From: a virus
Virus record (IMG/VR): IMGVR_UViG_3300042691_040362
Location: 40,955-104,954 of that record
Direction: 5' to 3' (one strand)
Length of the DNA: 64,000 nucleotides
The position numbers were made by a program, and so were the translations under genes. The number at the start of each line of letters is the position of its first letter. The stretch's first letter is position 1. Shown piece after piece: positions 37,950 through 46,424 of this stretch. The notes below the pieces were generated by a model that saw nothing but the letters and a program-made list of their open reading frames with translations, ran no database searches and was not told where the DNA came from.

Positions 37950-40735
37950 TGGCTTTAAAAGATATTACAATAACAGGTTCAATAGGTAGCTATCCTACTC
38001 TATCATACGGGCAAAAAACTTATATTTCATCAACAGATGAAGAATCATTTCCGATAGAACATTTTACTGGAAGCGCTGGGGGAGCAACTCCTAATTTTAA
38101 TGGTCAATATTCAACAACAGATTTATTTGTTAACATTACTCAATCATGGAGTGGTTCAACAAATACTCAAGTTGGCATTGTTGATTTTGTTCATGATACT
38201 CAAGAAGAATTCATTAATGGAGAATATAGTGGTTCAGGTATAGAGGTAACTCATCAAAGATTAATTGGGGAGGATTGTATTCAACTCTTAAATGTTAGTA
38301 CTGTTCCTGTAAATTATAAACCTTTCTTTTATGTAGCTATAAACACTAACCCATTTAATCCTCCTGATCCTAGTTATGGAACTACAATAAATAATTTTTT
38401 AAATTTTAACACATCTCCAAACTCGGGGGAAGTATACTTACTTAGCATACAATATGTAATACAAAAACCTGGAGGAGGATTTTCTAATATTAGAAAAGTT
38501 ACTCATATTAAAGTTAATAGATTTGATGATCAAGGAGATGATAATACTTTATCTTTACAAGAATTAAATTCATTAAGAATATTATTTAGTGATTTAGGAC
38601 CAGTTGATTTTCCAATACTATCAATTACCGAATATCCAACATATTATTTATATACAACTGATAAAACATTACCTTATAGTGCTACTAGCTCAATAGATAA
38701 TAATGTATTAGATTTTAGTTTTAGTGCATCTGTAGCTTCATTAGTTGTAATTGATGGGCCTGCGATTCAATATGTAAATAATTATAATTTAAATACTGAT
38801 CCACAAAACGCCTTCGATCCAATTTCAGGTATATATATTACTAAAAATACACCTAATGTTGTATTAACATATACTGCTTCATTCACTGCTAGTTACTCAA
38901 CTGGAGGAACTTTTGCAGAAAAATTATTTGTTATAAGTAATCTTATAAATCCAGGTTTTAGTACAAGTAATATAAATTTAGGAGCAAATACTTTTAGTGG
39001 AACATTTAATGCAATAGAAAATATATCACAATGTCAAGCTGCATTTTCATTTGAAAGAGTAACAGGAGCAGGTAATCTTACAATTACTGATTTTCAATGG
39101 CAGTTCACCCAATCCGTAGCTCCTAGTTCTTCAACTAATCTAACAGTTTTAAGTCCATATTTATTTGAAAATTTTGAATATAGTGATTGTAATGCTTTAT
39201 TTAATAATGCTACTACTTTAGAATTAGACCCAAATTTTTATAAAGTAAATTATGATACTGGATTATTGGTACCTACAAATCAACAACAGATTTTAGATGG
39301 AACCGCAGAATTCGCACCTGTAAAACCATATAATTATTCACTAAATGCTCAGATTCTTCCAAGATATAATGGTGTAAAAGTAGTTCAACAAAACAAAAAT
39401 ATCTGGACTTCGGGTGATATTGCTCCTTCAAAAACACCTTCTTTACAATCATTAAGTACATATTTTGCTTATTTTGAATGGATGGGGGGAACCACACCTG
39501 AATTAAAAGATAAATTTGCTGCTAGTCTTAAATATTTAATCAATGAAGACGGGGATGTTTTGACCCCAAATATCTCAAGTTCATATTATTACAATCTAAT
39601 AGACAATTTTGAAACAGGCCAAAAAGTAAATGTATCCTTATACTCAGATGTTGGGAGTGTAACAAATGTAGGTGGTCCCAAATCCATACTAAGAGCAGGA
39701 GCTATACCATGGGGTATAATTGCTTCCCAAACAGGAAGTAACCAAAATGTTCAAACTACAATGTCATTTGGAAATGAAACCATACCATCAATCCCCGATT
39801 ACTATTCAGTATTCGGAAAATCAAGTCCCCAACCAATACTAACTGGTGGTACAGAATATATAAGTATAAATACAGATATTGTTAATTCCCCAAATACTTC
39901 TATTTCTTCTAGTAATTCTATAAAAATAGATTTAAATTCAAATTTAACTACAGTATCATTTAAAGTTACATTAAGAGCTACTCTTAGCGCGGCTGAACCT
40001 AATCCACCATCAACAGCACAGGCATATGTATATCTACAAAAATCTACAGATAGCGGCATAACCTGGACTAATGTAGCTTCATCTCTGTGGAATTTATCTC
40101 CTGGAACTAATAATTCTAAAACATTAAGTTCTCCATTTTCTACTCCATATAGTTCGGATAGATATAGATGTATGGTAGAAAATGATTCTAACTTTTATGA
40201 TATAGAAATTAAACATATATCCCCAAATAACACTACATTTACTATAGATCAAAATCCTAGAAATGCAGCAACTACTGCATCTGCCGCTCAAAATTATTGG
40301 CGTACAGGATCATTATCTAAAAATATATTGACAGGATCTCAATTTTATACTCTATATAATTCCTCACCACCATTAATTCAAAAGAACTATTCTGCTTCTG
40401 GATATTTTGATTTCTTACCCTTTACACTACAAATTGGGGATCAAATTAGATTTGAAGGAGATGAAAACCAAACATATGAAATTTATAATATAGATAATAG
40501 TGATGTAAGTCAATCTCTTTACTTAACAATAGATAGAAATATTCCTGATGGTACAAATTTAAATTCATTTTTAATCCGACGTTATCATCCACATCCTAAT
40601 TTTATAACATTAGATTGGAATGGTAGTGGATTTACAGGTGGTCCTGGATTTTTATTCCCTGAATATGCTAATAATAATCTTACTAAAAACTTTAACAATA
40701 TAATTGTGAAACTTAAAGAAAAAAACTTAATTTAA
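37949..40735 (+). CDS. Very large tail/fibre protein
   Basis: 928 residues, beta-rich, Ser/Thr/Asn-rich. Starts ALKDITITGSIGSYPTLSYG; contains several repeats of strand-turn segments and LVVIDGPAIQYVNNYNLNTD; WMGGTTPELKDKFAASLKYL near 510-529. Composition and length fit a tail fibre or baseplate peripheral protein that may bind the cell surface. No clear tip or chaperone domain. Confidence 0.68.
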   Translation: MALKDITITGSIGSYPTLSYGQKTYISSTDEESFPIEHFTGSAGGATPNFNGQYSTTDLFVNITQSWSGSTNTQVGIVDFVHDTQEEFINGEYSGSGIEVTHQRLIGEDCIQLLNVSTVPVNYKPFFYVAINTNPFNPPDPSYGTTINNFLNFNTSPNSGEVYLLSIQYVIQKPGGGFSNIRKVTHIKVNRFDDQGDDNTLSLQELNSLRILFSDLGPVDFPILSITEYPTYYLYTTDKTLPYSATSSIDNNVLDFSFSASVASLVVIDGPAIQYVNNYNLNTDPQNAFDPISGIYITKNTPNVVLTYTASFTASYSTGGTFAEKLFVISNLINPGFSTSNINLGANTFSGTFNAIENISQCQAAFSFERVTGAGNLTITDFQWQFTQSVAPSSSTNLTVLSPYLFENFEYSDCNALFNNATTLELDPNFYKVNYDTGLLVPTNQQQILDGTAEFAPVKPYNYSLNAQILPRYNGVKVVQQNKNIWTSGDIAPSKTPSLQSLSTYFAYFEWMGGTTPELKDKFAASLKYLINEDGDVLTPNISSSYYYNLIDNFETGQKVNVSLYSDVGSVTNVGGPKSILRAGAIPWGIIASQTGSNQNVQTTMSFGNETIPSIPDYYSVFGKSSPQPILTGGTEYISINTDIVNSPNTSISSSNSIKIDLNSNLTTVSFKVTLRATLSAAEPNPPSTAQAYVYLQKSTDSGITWTNVASSLWNLSPGTNNSKTLSSPFSTPYSSDRYRCMVENDSNFYDIEIKHISPNNTTFTIDQNPRNAATTASAAQNYWRTGSLSKNILTGSQFYTLYNSSPPLIQKNYSASGYFDFLPFTLQIGDQIRFEGDENQTYEIYNIDNSDVSQSLYLTIDRNIPDGTNLNSFLIRRYHPHPNFITLDWNGSGFTGGPGFLFPEYANNNLTKNFNNIIVKLKEKNLI

Positions 40736-40755
40736 ATAAAAATATAACTTAATAA

Positions 40756-40764
40756 TATTTATAA
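40756..40764 (+). promoter_or_regulatory. Class II (late) promoter
   Basis: TATTTATAA then TAAAAAA, 9 nt before 40774. Confidence 0.82.
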
Positions 40765-40773
40765 TAAAAAATA

Positions 40774-41424
40774 ATGGGATATTTAAATAATAGCGTTATA
40801 ACAGTAGACGCAATTTTGACTACAAAAGGAAGACAGTTATTAGCACAAAATGACGGTTCTTTTAGAATTACTCAATTCGCACTAGCAGATGATGAAATTG
40901 ACTATACAATGTATAATCCAATCCATCCATCTGGGTCTTCATATTATGGTGAAGCAATTTTAAACATGCCTTTATTAGAAGCATTTCCTTCCGAAACCCA
41001 AATTATGAAGTACAAATTAGTTACTTTACCTAGAGGAACAGCTAGATTACCTGTATTATCAATTCCACCAACTATTGTTCAAGCTCAAGGTTCATCATTA
41101 TCTATTACTCCTCAAACATTAAATTATTTTGGAGGAAACACATTTGAAACAGCAGGATATACTTATACAATCTCGGATGTGCGTTTATTTAGTACGTTTG
41201 AAGGAGTAGGTATTAATACACCATCTGCTCAAGCATTAAATACTACAACTACATTGGGTACTAATGTTTCTAAAACAGTTGTAGGTACATCTTTAAATAT
41301 GAGATTTACTACTGTTAATACATTATTTGGAGCTAATAATAAACTATATGCTACATTAACTGTAGAAGGTAGAGATAGCGGAGCAAGAATAACAATACCT
41401 GTAACTGTAACAAAAGCATCATAA
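40774..41424 (+). CDS. Structural protein (MGYLNNxVITVDA type)
   Basis: 216 residues. MGYLNNSVITVDAILTTKGR and DGSFRITQFALADDEIDYT (about 27-45) are hallmarks of a virion protein family in many T4-like marine and Bacteroidetes phages. C-terminal part is a beta-sandwich (TLTVEGRDSGARITIPVTV). Likely tail or neck. Confidence 0.75.
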   Translation: MGYLNNSVITVDAILTTKGRQLLAQNDGSFRITQFALADDEIDYTMYNPIHPSGSSYYGEAILNMPLLEAFPSETQIMKYKLVTLPRGTARLPVLSIPPTIVQAQGSSLSITPQTLNYFGGNTFETAGYTYTISDVRLFSTFEGVGINTPSAQALNTTTTLGTNVSKTVVGTSLNMRFTTVNTLFGANNKLYATLTVEGRDSGARITIPVTVTKAS

Positions 41425-41440
41425 AAAATAATACAAAAAT

Positions 41441-42463
41441 ATGTCAACATTTAATCGTTTAATACCTGAAGATTTTGTAGTAAGTTCTGATTCAATCACG
41501 GCTACATTATGGTCAGGTGGAGCAGTAGCTTTAACAAATTTTTATACCTCATCAAATCAAGAAGCTGGATCATCAGGAGATTTTTATTTAAATATTTATC
41601 AATCTGATCCTATTTCTGCTACGGATGCGGAAGTACAATTTGCTATTGCTTATGGAAATAAACAGGGTAGTGGAAGTTCATGGTATAATGGGGCTGTACC
41701 TGGTGCTTCTCCAACTAGAACTACTTATGGTCAGTACAGAACATTAATTTTAGGAGATGAAAACTCAGATTTTGTTTTTGGAAATATTACATCATCTGAT
41801 TTTTGGGCACTTTCAATTGATAGAACTCGTTATAAACAATCTCTATTCCCAGGCTCAATGACATTATTACTTTCAGGATCAGGAGGAGTAATATCATTAA
41901 CTGACAATAGTAATTATGTTAGTTCTATTGTATTTAATGATGCAGGAAGAGTTTACCAATTAGTTAGTGGTTCAGCAGGAACTCTTTATTCAGGTTCAGG
42001 AACAGATGCAAATGGGTTTAGCCCTTCATCTGGTTCATACGGATATTTTCTTCCAGATATTGGAACAATTTTATTAAATCCATTAGCTTTATCTCAATCT
42101 ATTAATTTAGAACCTAGTAGATCTTCAAATTCAGATGGATTAAATTATCAAAGATTATATAATGCTATTAGTTCATCAGCTACTTCATCTTTTAGATTAA
42201 ACAGTCAAGAAACAATATCCTCAGATTATATATTCATTAGAGCTAGGAATGCTGAATTTAACTACTCAGAAAATCCAAGTTACATCTCAGGAAGTACAGG
42301 TGAGGTAATTTATAATTCATTTATAAACAATCCACAAACATTTCCTACAACAATTGGTTTATATAACGATAATAATGAATTATTGGCTGTTGCTAAACTT
42401 TCAAGACCACTATTAAAAGATTTTACAAAAGAAGCATTAGTGAGAGTTAAATTAGATTTCTAA
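41441..42463 (+). CDS. Virion structural protein, paralog A
   Basis: 340 residues, Ser/Gly-rich, beta-structured. The C-terminal block FNYSENPSYISGSTGEVIYN ... TIGLYNDNNELLAVAKLSRP is repeated in the following gene, showing that the two are paralogs. Starts soon after 40774 gene in the same operon. Confidence 0.7.
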   Translation: MSTFNRLIPEDFVVSSDSITATLWSGGAVALTNFYTSSNQEAGSSGDFYLNIYQSDPISATDAEVQFAIAYGNKQGSGSSWYNGAVPGASPTRTTYGQYRTLILGDENSDFVFGNITSSDFWALSIDRTRYKQSLFPGSMTLLLSGSGGVISLTDNSNYVSSIVFNDAGRVYQLVSGSAGTLYSGSGTDANGFSPSSGSYGYFLPDIGTILLNPLALSQSINLEPSRSSNSDGLNYQRLYNAISSSATSSFRLNSQETISSDYIFIRARNAEFNYSENPSYISGSTGEVIYNSFINNPQTFPTTIGLYNDNNELLAVAKLSRPLLKDFTKEALVRVKLDF

Positions 42464-42468
42464 AATCA

Positions 42469-43389
42469 ATGAGCGCTTACAAGCAACTTCTAACTTCTGA
42501 TATAATTGTTACTCCATTTGAGGTAAATAAAGAATTTACCTTTTATGGGGGTAATTCTCTAATTAATCCAAACGTAGGAATAGATAGATTATTAGGTCAA
42601 AACATAGTTGGAACTTTATTTAATCCATTATCAGATCCTACTACAGGAAATTTAGGAACCCAATATCAAAGATTAGTTTACAATTCAATTAAAGAGCTCT
42701 ATTATTCAAATTATTTGAGTTCTAGTTATGGAGATGCAGTCAATCAACCAGTTTTGATTCCTGGTAGAGATGAGGAAGGAAATCGATTTGTGGGTTCTAC
42801 AATGAACCCACAATTCGATAACTACTTACAAACCACTCTTACTTATCCAAAATTCTTTCCTACCTCATCAGGTAATTATATAGGAGTTATTTCTATTCCT
42901 GCTCGTTTGTTTGGAGATTACATTAAACCAAATACATTTAGATTTAATGCAGGAGCAAATTATTTAATAGATGATGGAGAAGGAAATGTATTAACCAATG
43001 GAGGAGAAATAATAGGAAATATATTTTATCCTCATGGGATTATTACTATAACTTCTGCTTCTTTTGGTACTATAAATTCATTTGTATCAAATACTGATAT
43101 AACTTGTTCATTTAGTAGTTCATATAAAATATATGAAACACAATATAAATGTACAATTAGAGAAAATGAATATAATTTATCCTTAAACCCAAGTTTAATA
43201 TCAGGTAGTAATTCAGCTAGTTTAGGTATCCCATATGGATTTATAACTGAATCATATTTTTCTCCTTATATCACCACAGTTGGATTATATGATGAAGCAC
43301 AAAACCTATTAGCAATAGGTAAATTGGCTCAACCATTACCTTCTTCACCAACAACAGATACAACAATATTGATTAATATAGATAGATAA
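42469..43389 (+). CDS. Virion structural protein, paralog B
   Basis: 306 residues. ENEYNLSLNPSLISGSNSAS and TVGLYDEAQNLLAIGKLAQP align with the C-terminal block of the previous gene; N-terminal halves differ. Last gene of the structural operon before nuclease and primase genes. Confidence 0.7.
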   Translation: MSAYKQLLTSDIIVTPFEVNKEFTFYGGNSLINPNVGIDRLLGQNIVGTLFNPLSDPTTGNLGTQYQRLVYNSIKELYYSNYLSSSYGDAVNQPVLIPGRDEEGNRFVGSTMNPQFDNYLQTTLTYPKFFPTSSGNYIGVISIPARLFGDYIKPNTFRFNAGANYLIDDGEGNVLTNGGEIIGNIFYPHGIITITSASFGTINSFVSNTDITCSFSSSYKIYETQYKCTIRENEYNLSLNPSLISGSNSASLGIPYGFITESYFSPYITTVGLYDEAQNLLAIGKLAQPLPSSPTTDTTILINIDR

Positions 43390-43833
43390 ATGTGGTTATA
43401 TAAAGACAAAGTTATAGAAAATACAGAAGACATTCCTGAAAACACATTTGGTTTTATATATGTAACAACCCATATACCAACAGGTATATCTTATATAGGT
43501 AAGAAATCTTTAATTCACAATGTAAAGAAAAAACTTACTAAAAAAGAATTAATCGAACAAACAGGTCCTGGTCGTAAACCAACTAGTAAAGTTGTCCAAA
43601 AGGAATCAGATTGGAAAACATATTATGGTTCCGCAAAACCAATACTCGAGCTGTTAAAAGCAGGAAAGCACTCAGAATTTACACGCGAAATACTACAGTT
43701 TGTTCCTAATAAAAAGTTATTAACATATTATGAGTGCAAGTATTTATTTAAATATAGCGTGTTAGAACATTCCAATAAATATTTTAATGACAACATTTTA
43801 GGAAAATTTTTCACAAAAGACTTTTTAAACTAG
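43390..43833 (+). CDS. GIY-YIG-type putative nuclease
   Basis: 147 residues. FGFIYVTTHIPTGISYIGKK (20-39) is the GIY-YIG strand pair; ESDWKTYYGSAKPILELLK and LLTYYECKYLF follow in the order seen in small T4-like phage nucleases. It directly abuts the structural gene before it. Probably a DNA processing or homing-type nuclease; whether active is unknown. Confidence 0.75.
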   Translation: MWLYKDKVIENTEDIPENTFGFIYVTTHIPTGISYIGKKSLIHNVKKKLTKKELIEQTGPGRKPTSKVVQKESDWKTYYGSAKPILELLKAGKHSEFTREILQFVPNKKLLTYYECKYLFKYSVLEHSNKYFNDNILGKFFTKDFLN

Positions 43834-43861
43834 GATATCCAAGATGTCTTTCATATATTAA
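43833..43861 (+). promoter_or_regulatory. Class I promoter
   Basis: GGATATCCA, 12 nt, TATATTAA, before the primase gene; AGTTATG leader. Confidence 0.72.
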
Positions 43862-43868
43862 ATAAGTT

Positions 43869-44804
43869 ATGGGAAATAATGCGTTAACATATTTGATTGA
43901 TTCAATTTTAGGTAAAAGTAAATCCACATCTAAAGGTAATAGAGCATATCATTGCCCTGAATGTAAACATCATAAGTTAAAACTTGAAATTAATTTAGAT
44001 GAAACCTCCCCACACTTTCAATCATACAATTGTTGGACGTGTGGTTTTAAAGGTAAAAAATTAACAACCCTGTTTAAAAAAATAGAGGCGGATTTCGATA
44101 AAGTAAATCAATTAAAATTATTAGTTAAATCCATTCCAAAAGATTTTGAAGGAAAAATAATTGAAACTAAAAAAATAACACTACCTAAAGAATTTATTTC
44201 ATTGATTAATCCTCCAAGTAGTTTAACAGCTAAACATGCTTTACATTATTTAAAAACTCGAAATATAACTCAAGAAGATATTATTAAGTATAATATAGGG
44301 TATTGTGAGTTTGGGAATTATTCAAACATGATCATTATCCCATCATATGATTCGGAAGGAAATTTAAATTATTTCACTTCCAGAAATTTTAATAAAAATT
44401 CCTCAATTAAATACAAAAACCCAGATATATCAAGAGATATAATTGGGTTAGAACTTTTTATAAATTGGAATACACCTATTACATTGTGTGAGGGAATGTT
44501 TGATGCTATTGCTATTAAACGGAATGTTATTCCATTACTTGGAAAAACTATTCAAAATAGTTTAATGAAAAAACTAATCAATTCCTCAGTACAAAAAATA
44601 TATATTGCATTAGATAAAGACGCCATTAAACAAGCGTTAAATTTTTGTGAAACATTAATGAATGAAGGTAAAGAAGTTTATTTAGTTAATATTGACGATA
44701 AGGATCCAAGTGATATGGGATTTGTTAAGTTTACTAACCTAATTCAAAACACGTTTCCTTTAACCTTCTCAAACTTACTTGAGAAAAAATTACAAATTAT
44801 ATGA
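43869..44804 (+). CDS. DNA primase, DnaG/gp61 type
   Basis: 311 residues. Zinc-binding Cys at 29, 32, 55 and 58 (YHCPEC, NCWTCGF) form a CHC2-like ribbon without the usual His. TOPRIM motifs: LCEGMFDAIAI near 208-218 and YIALDKDA near 244-251, with DDKDPSDMG near 275-283. Makes RNA primers at the replication fork together with a helicase that is not in this window. Overlaps the next gene by four bases. Confidence 0.85.
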   Translation: MGNNALTYLIDSILGKSKSTSKGNRAYHCPECKHHKLKLEINLDETSPHFQSYNCWTCGFKGKKLTTLFKKIEADFDKVNQLKLLVKSIPKDFEGKIIETKKITLPKEFISLINPPSSLTAKHALHYLKTRNITQEDIIKYNIGYCEFGNYSNMIIIPSYDSEGNLNYFTSRNFNKNSSIKYKNPDISRDIIGLELFINWNTPITLCEGMFDAIAIKRNVIPLLGKTIQNSLMKKLINSSVQKIYIALDKDAIKQALNFCETLMNEGKEVYLVNIDDKDPSDMGFVKFTNLIQNTFPLTFSNLLEKKLQII

Positions 44805-45571
44805 GCAAAATTAAGCATTCATATGATCGAATTTTAGAAATATCTGACGACCATAAACAAATTACATTGCCTGATTCCAGGTATTACAGACGAAATGGTG
44901 AATATTACCCTTCAGTAACATATGTATTAAACTTATATCCTAAAGGGAAATTTTTTGAAGACTGGTTAAAAAAAGTAGGTTATGCTTCTGAATATATCGT
45001 TAAAAAAGCATCTGAAGAAGGTACTCAAGTACATGAATTATGTGAAGCATATTTAAATGGTGAAGAATTATATTTTCTATCTCACTCAGGAAAACCCCAA
45101 CATCATCCAGATGTATGGCAAATGTTTTTACGTTTTGTAGATTTTTGGGAAGAATTCACTCCAAAATTAATTGAAACCGAAGTACATTTATTTTCAGATG
45201 AACTTAAAGTAGCAGGAACCTGCGATTTAATTGTTGAAATAAACGATAAATTATGGTTGTTAGACATTAAAACATCTAACCAAATGCATTCAACTTATGA
45301 ACTTCAAACCGCGGTTTATGGTCAATGTTATCAAGAATGCTATAATAAAAAGGTAGATCATTATGGAATATTATGGTTGAAATCATCCAAACGTAAATCA
45401 TCAAAAGGTAAAATGCAAGGCAAAGGATGGGAAATTTTAGAATCAGAAAGAACATTTGAAGAAAACATTGATATCTTCAAAACTATTAAAAAACTATTTG
45501 ATTTAGAAAATCCTACAGCCTCTCCATCATTCGAGTCATTTAGAACTACTGTAAAACGAAAAGATCTATAA
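44801..45571 (+). CDS. PD-(D/E)XK nuclease, RecB/Cas4-like
   Basis: 256 residues. Catalytic pattern: AGTCDLIVEI (D142), LWLLDIKTS (D155, K157) and QTAVYGQCY (Q169, QxxxY). This is the RecB-type exonuclease signature, as found in Cas4, AddB and phage exonucleases. No Fe-S cysteine set is visible. Coupled to primase, so likely to act in replication or recombination, for example end processing with the RecA-like protein. Confidence 0.8.
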   Translation: MSKIKHSYDRILEISDDHKQITLPDSRYYRRNGEYYPSVTYVLNLYPKGKFFEDWLKKVGYASEYIVKKASEEGTQVHELCEAYLNGEELYFLSHSGKPQHHPDVWQMFLRFVDFWEEFTPKLIETEVHLFSDELKVAGTCDLIVEINDKLWLLDIKTSNQMHSTYELQTAVYGQCYQECYNKKVDHYGILWLKSSKRKSSKGKMQGKGWEILESERTFEENIDIFKTIKKLFDLENPTASPSFESFRTTVKRKDL

Positions 45572-45580
45572 TATTTATAA
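45572..45580 (+). promoter_or_regulatory. Class II (late) promoter
   Basis: TATTTATAA followed by TGAGAGAG, 46 nt before 45627; less A-rich than other copies. Confidence 0.6.
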
Positions 45581-45593
45581 TGAGAGAGAATTG

Positions 45594-45622
45594 GGATTCC
45601 TAAATTCTTTTTTGTATATTAA
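45594..45622 (+). promoter_or_regulatory. Class I promoter
   Basis: GGATTCCTA, 12 nt, TATATTAA, before 45627, downstream of a class II site. Confidence 0.72.
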
Positions 45623-45626
45623 TATT

Positions 45627-46424
45627 ATGATAAAACTTACTCAACTATTACAAGAAGCACTTTCTAAACCCAAAGCCATAATCATGGCGGGAGGTGCTTC
45701 AGTAGGTAAATCCACGGTACTTAAATCTATTGATCCTATAGTTAAAGATTTTGACAATCTAAACGCAGATAAATATGTTGAAGATAAAGATTCTCCAATG
45801 TATAGAAATTTATCTGCTGCATCTACTCAAATTAGAAAAAAAGATTTACCAAACGCTATAAAAAATCAAAAAAATCTTATTTACGACACTACGGCCTCTA
45901 ATTTATCTACTTTACAACCAATTCTAGATGAATTAAATAGTAATGGGTATGAAACCATGATGATTATGGTTTATGCCCATCCTGTTGTTTCATTTCTAAG
46001 AAATTTTAAACGTGAACGTAAAGTACCAGCTGTAGGTGTTTTAGGAACATGGGCTAATGTGTATAACTTATTAGACGAATATAAAAATATATTTGGTGAT
46101 AAATTTATATTGGTAAATTCTCCATCTGGACCTGAAGAACAAAAAGAAATAGCCAATTTTGAAAAAGCATACCAAGATGGCAAACTATCAGAATACTTTA
46201 ATAGTTTATTATCTACAGGAGAATTCGCTTCTACTTTTAAAAAAGATGATACAACTCTATCTCCTGAAGAAAAAGAAAAAAGAGAAAAACAAAGAGAAAA
46301 TACTCGTAAAACATTAGAAAAAAATATTGAAAAAATTTCTACCACATATGGAGATATTCAATCTAAATTAGACCCAATTGATAGTAAAGAGTTGCCTAAT
46401 ATTGTTAAAAACTTTGTTAAATGA
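45627..46424 (+). CDS. Tagged P-loop kinase-like protein
   Basis: 265 residues. Residues 1-14 (MIKLTQLLQEALSK) form a helical tag with LLQE-A. The P-loop GGASVGKST is at 22-30, followed by FDNLNADKYVED and a LIYDTTASN strand near 90, as in small-molecule or zeta-toxin-like kinases. The C-terminus is a charged coiled coil. Start chosen at 45627 rather than an in-frame ATG at 45591, because the latter lies at the class I promoter. Substrate unknown. Confidence 0.78.
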   Translation: MIKLTQLLQEALSKPKAIIMAGGASVGKSTVLKSIDPIVKDFDNLNADKYVEDKDSPMYRNLSAASTQIRKKDLPNAIKNQKNLIYDTTASNLSTLQPILDELNSNGYETMMIMVYAHPVVSFLRNFKRERKVPAVGVLGTWANVYNLLDEYKNIFGDKFILVNSPSGPEEQKEIANFEKAYQDGKLSEYFNSLLSTGEFASTFKKDDTTLSPEEKEKREKQRENTRKTLEKNIEKISTTYGDIQSKLDPIDSKELPNIVKNFVK

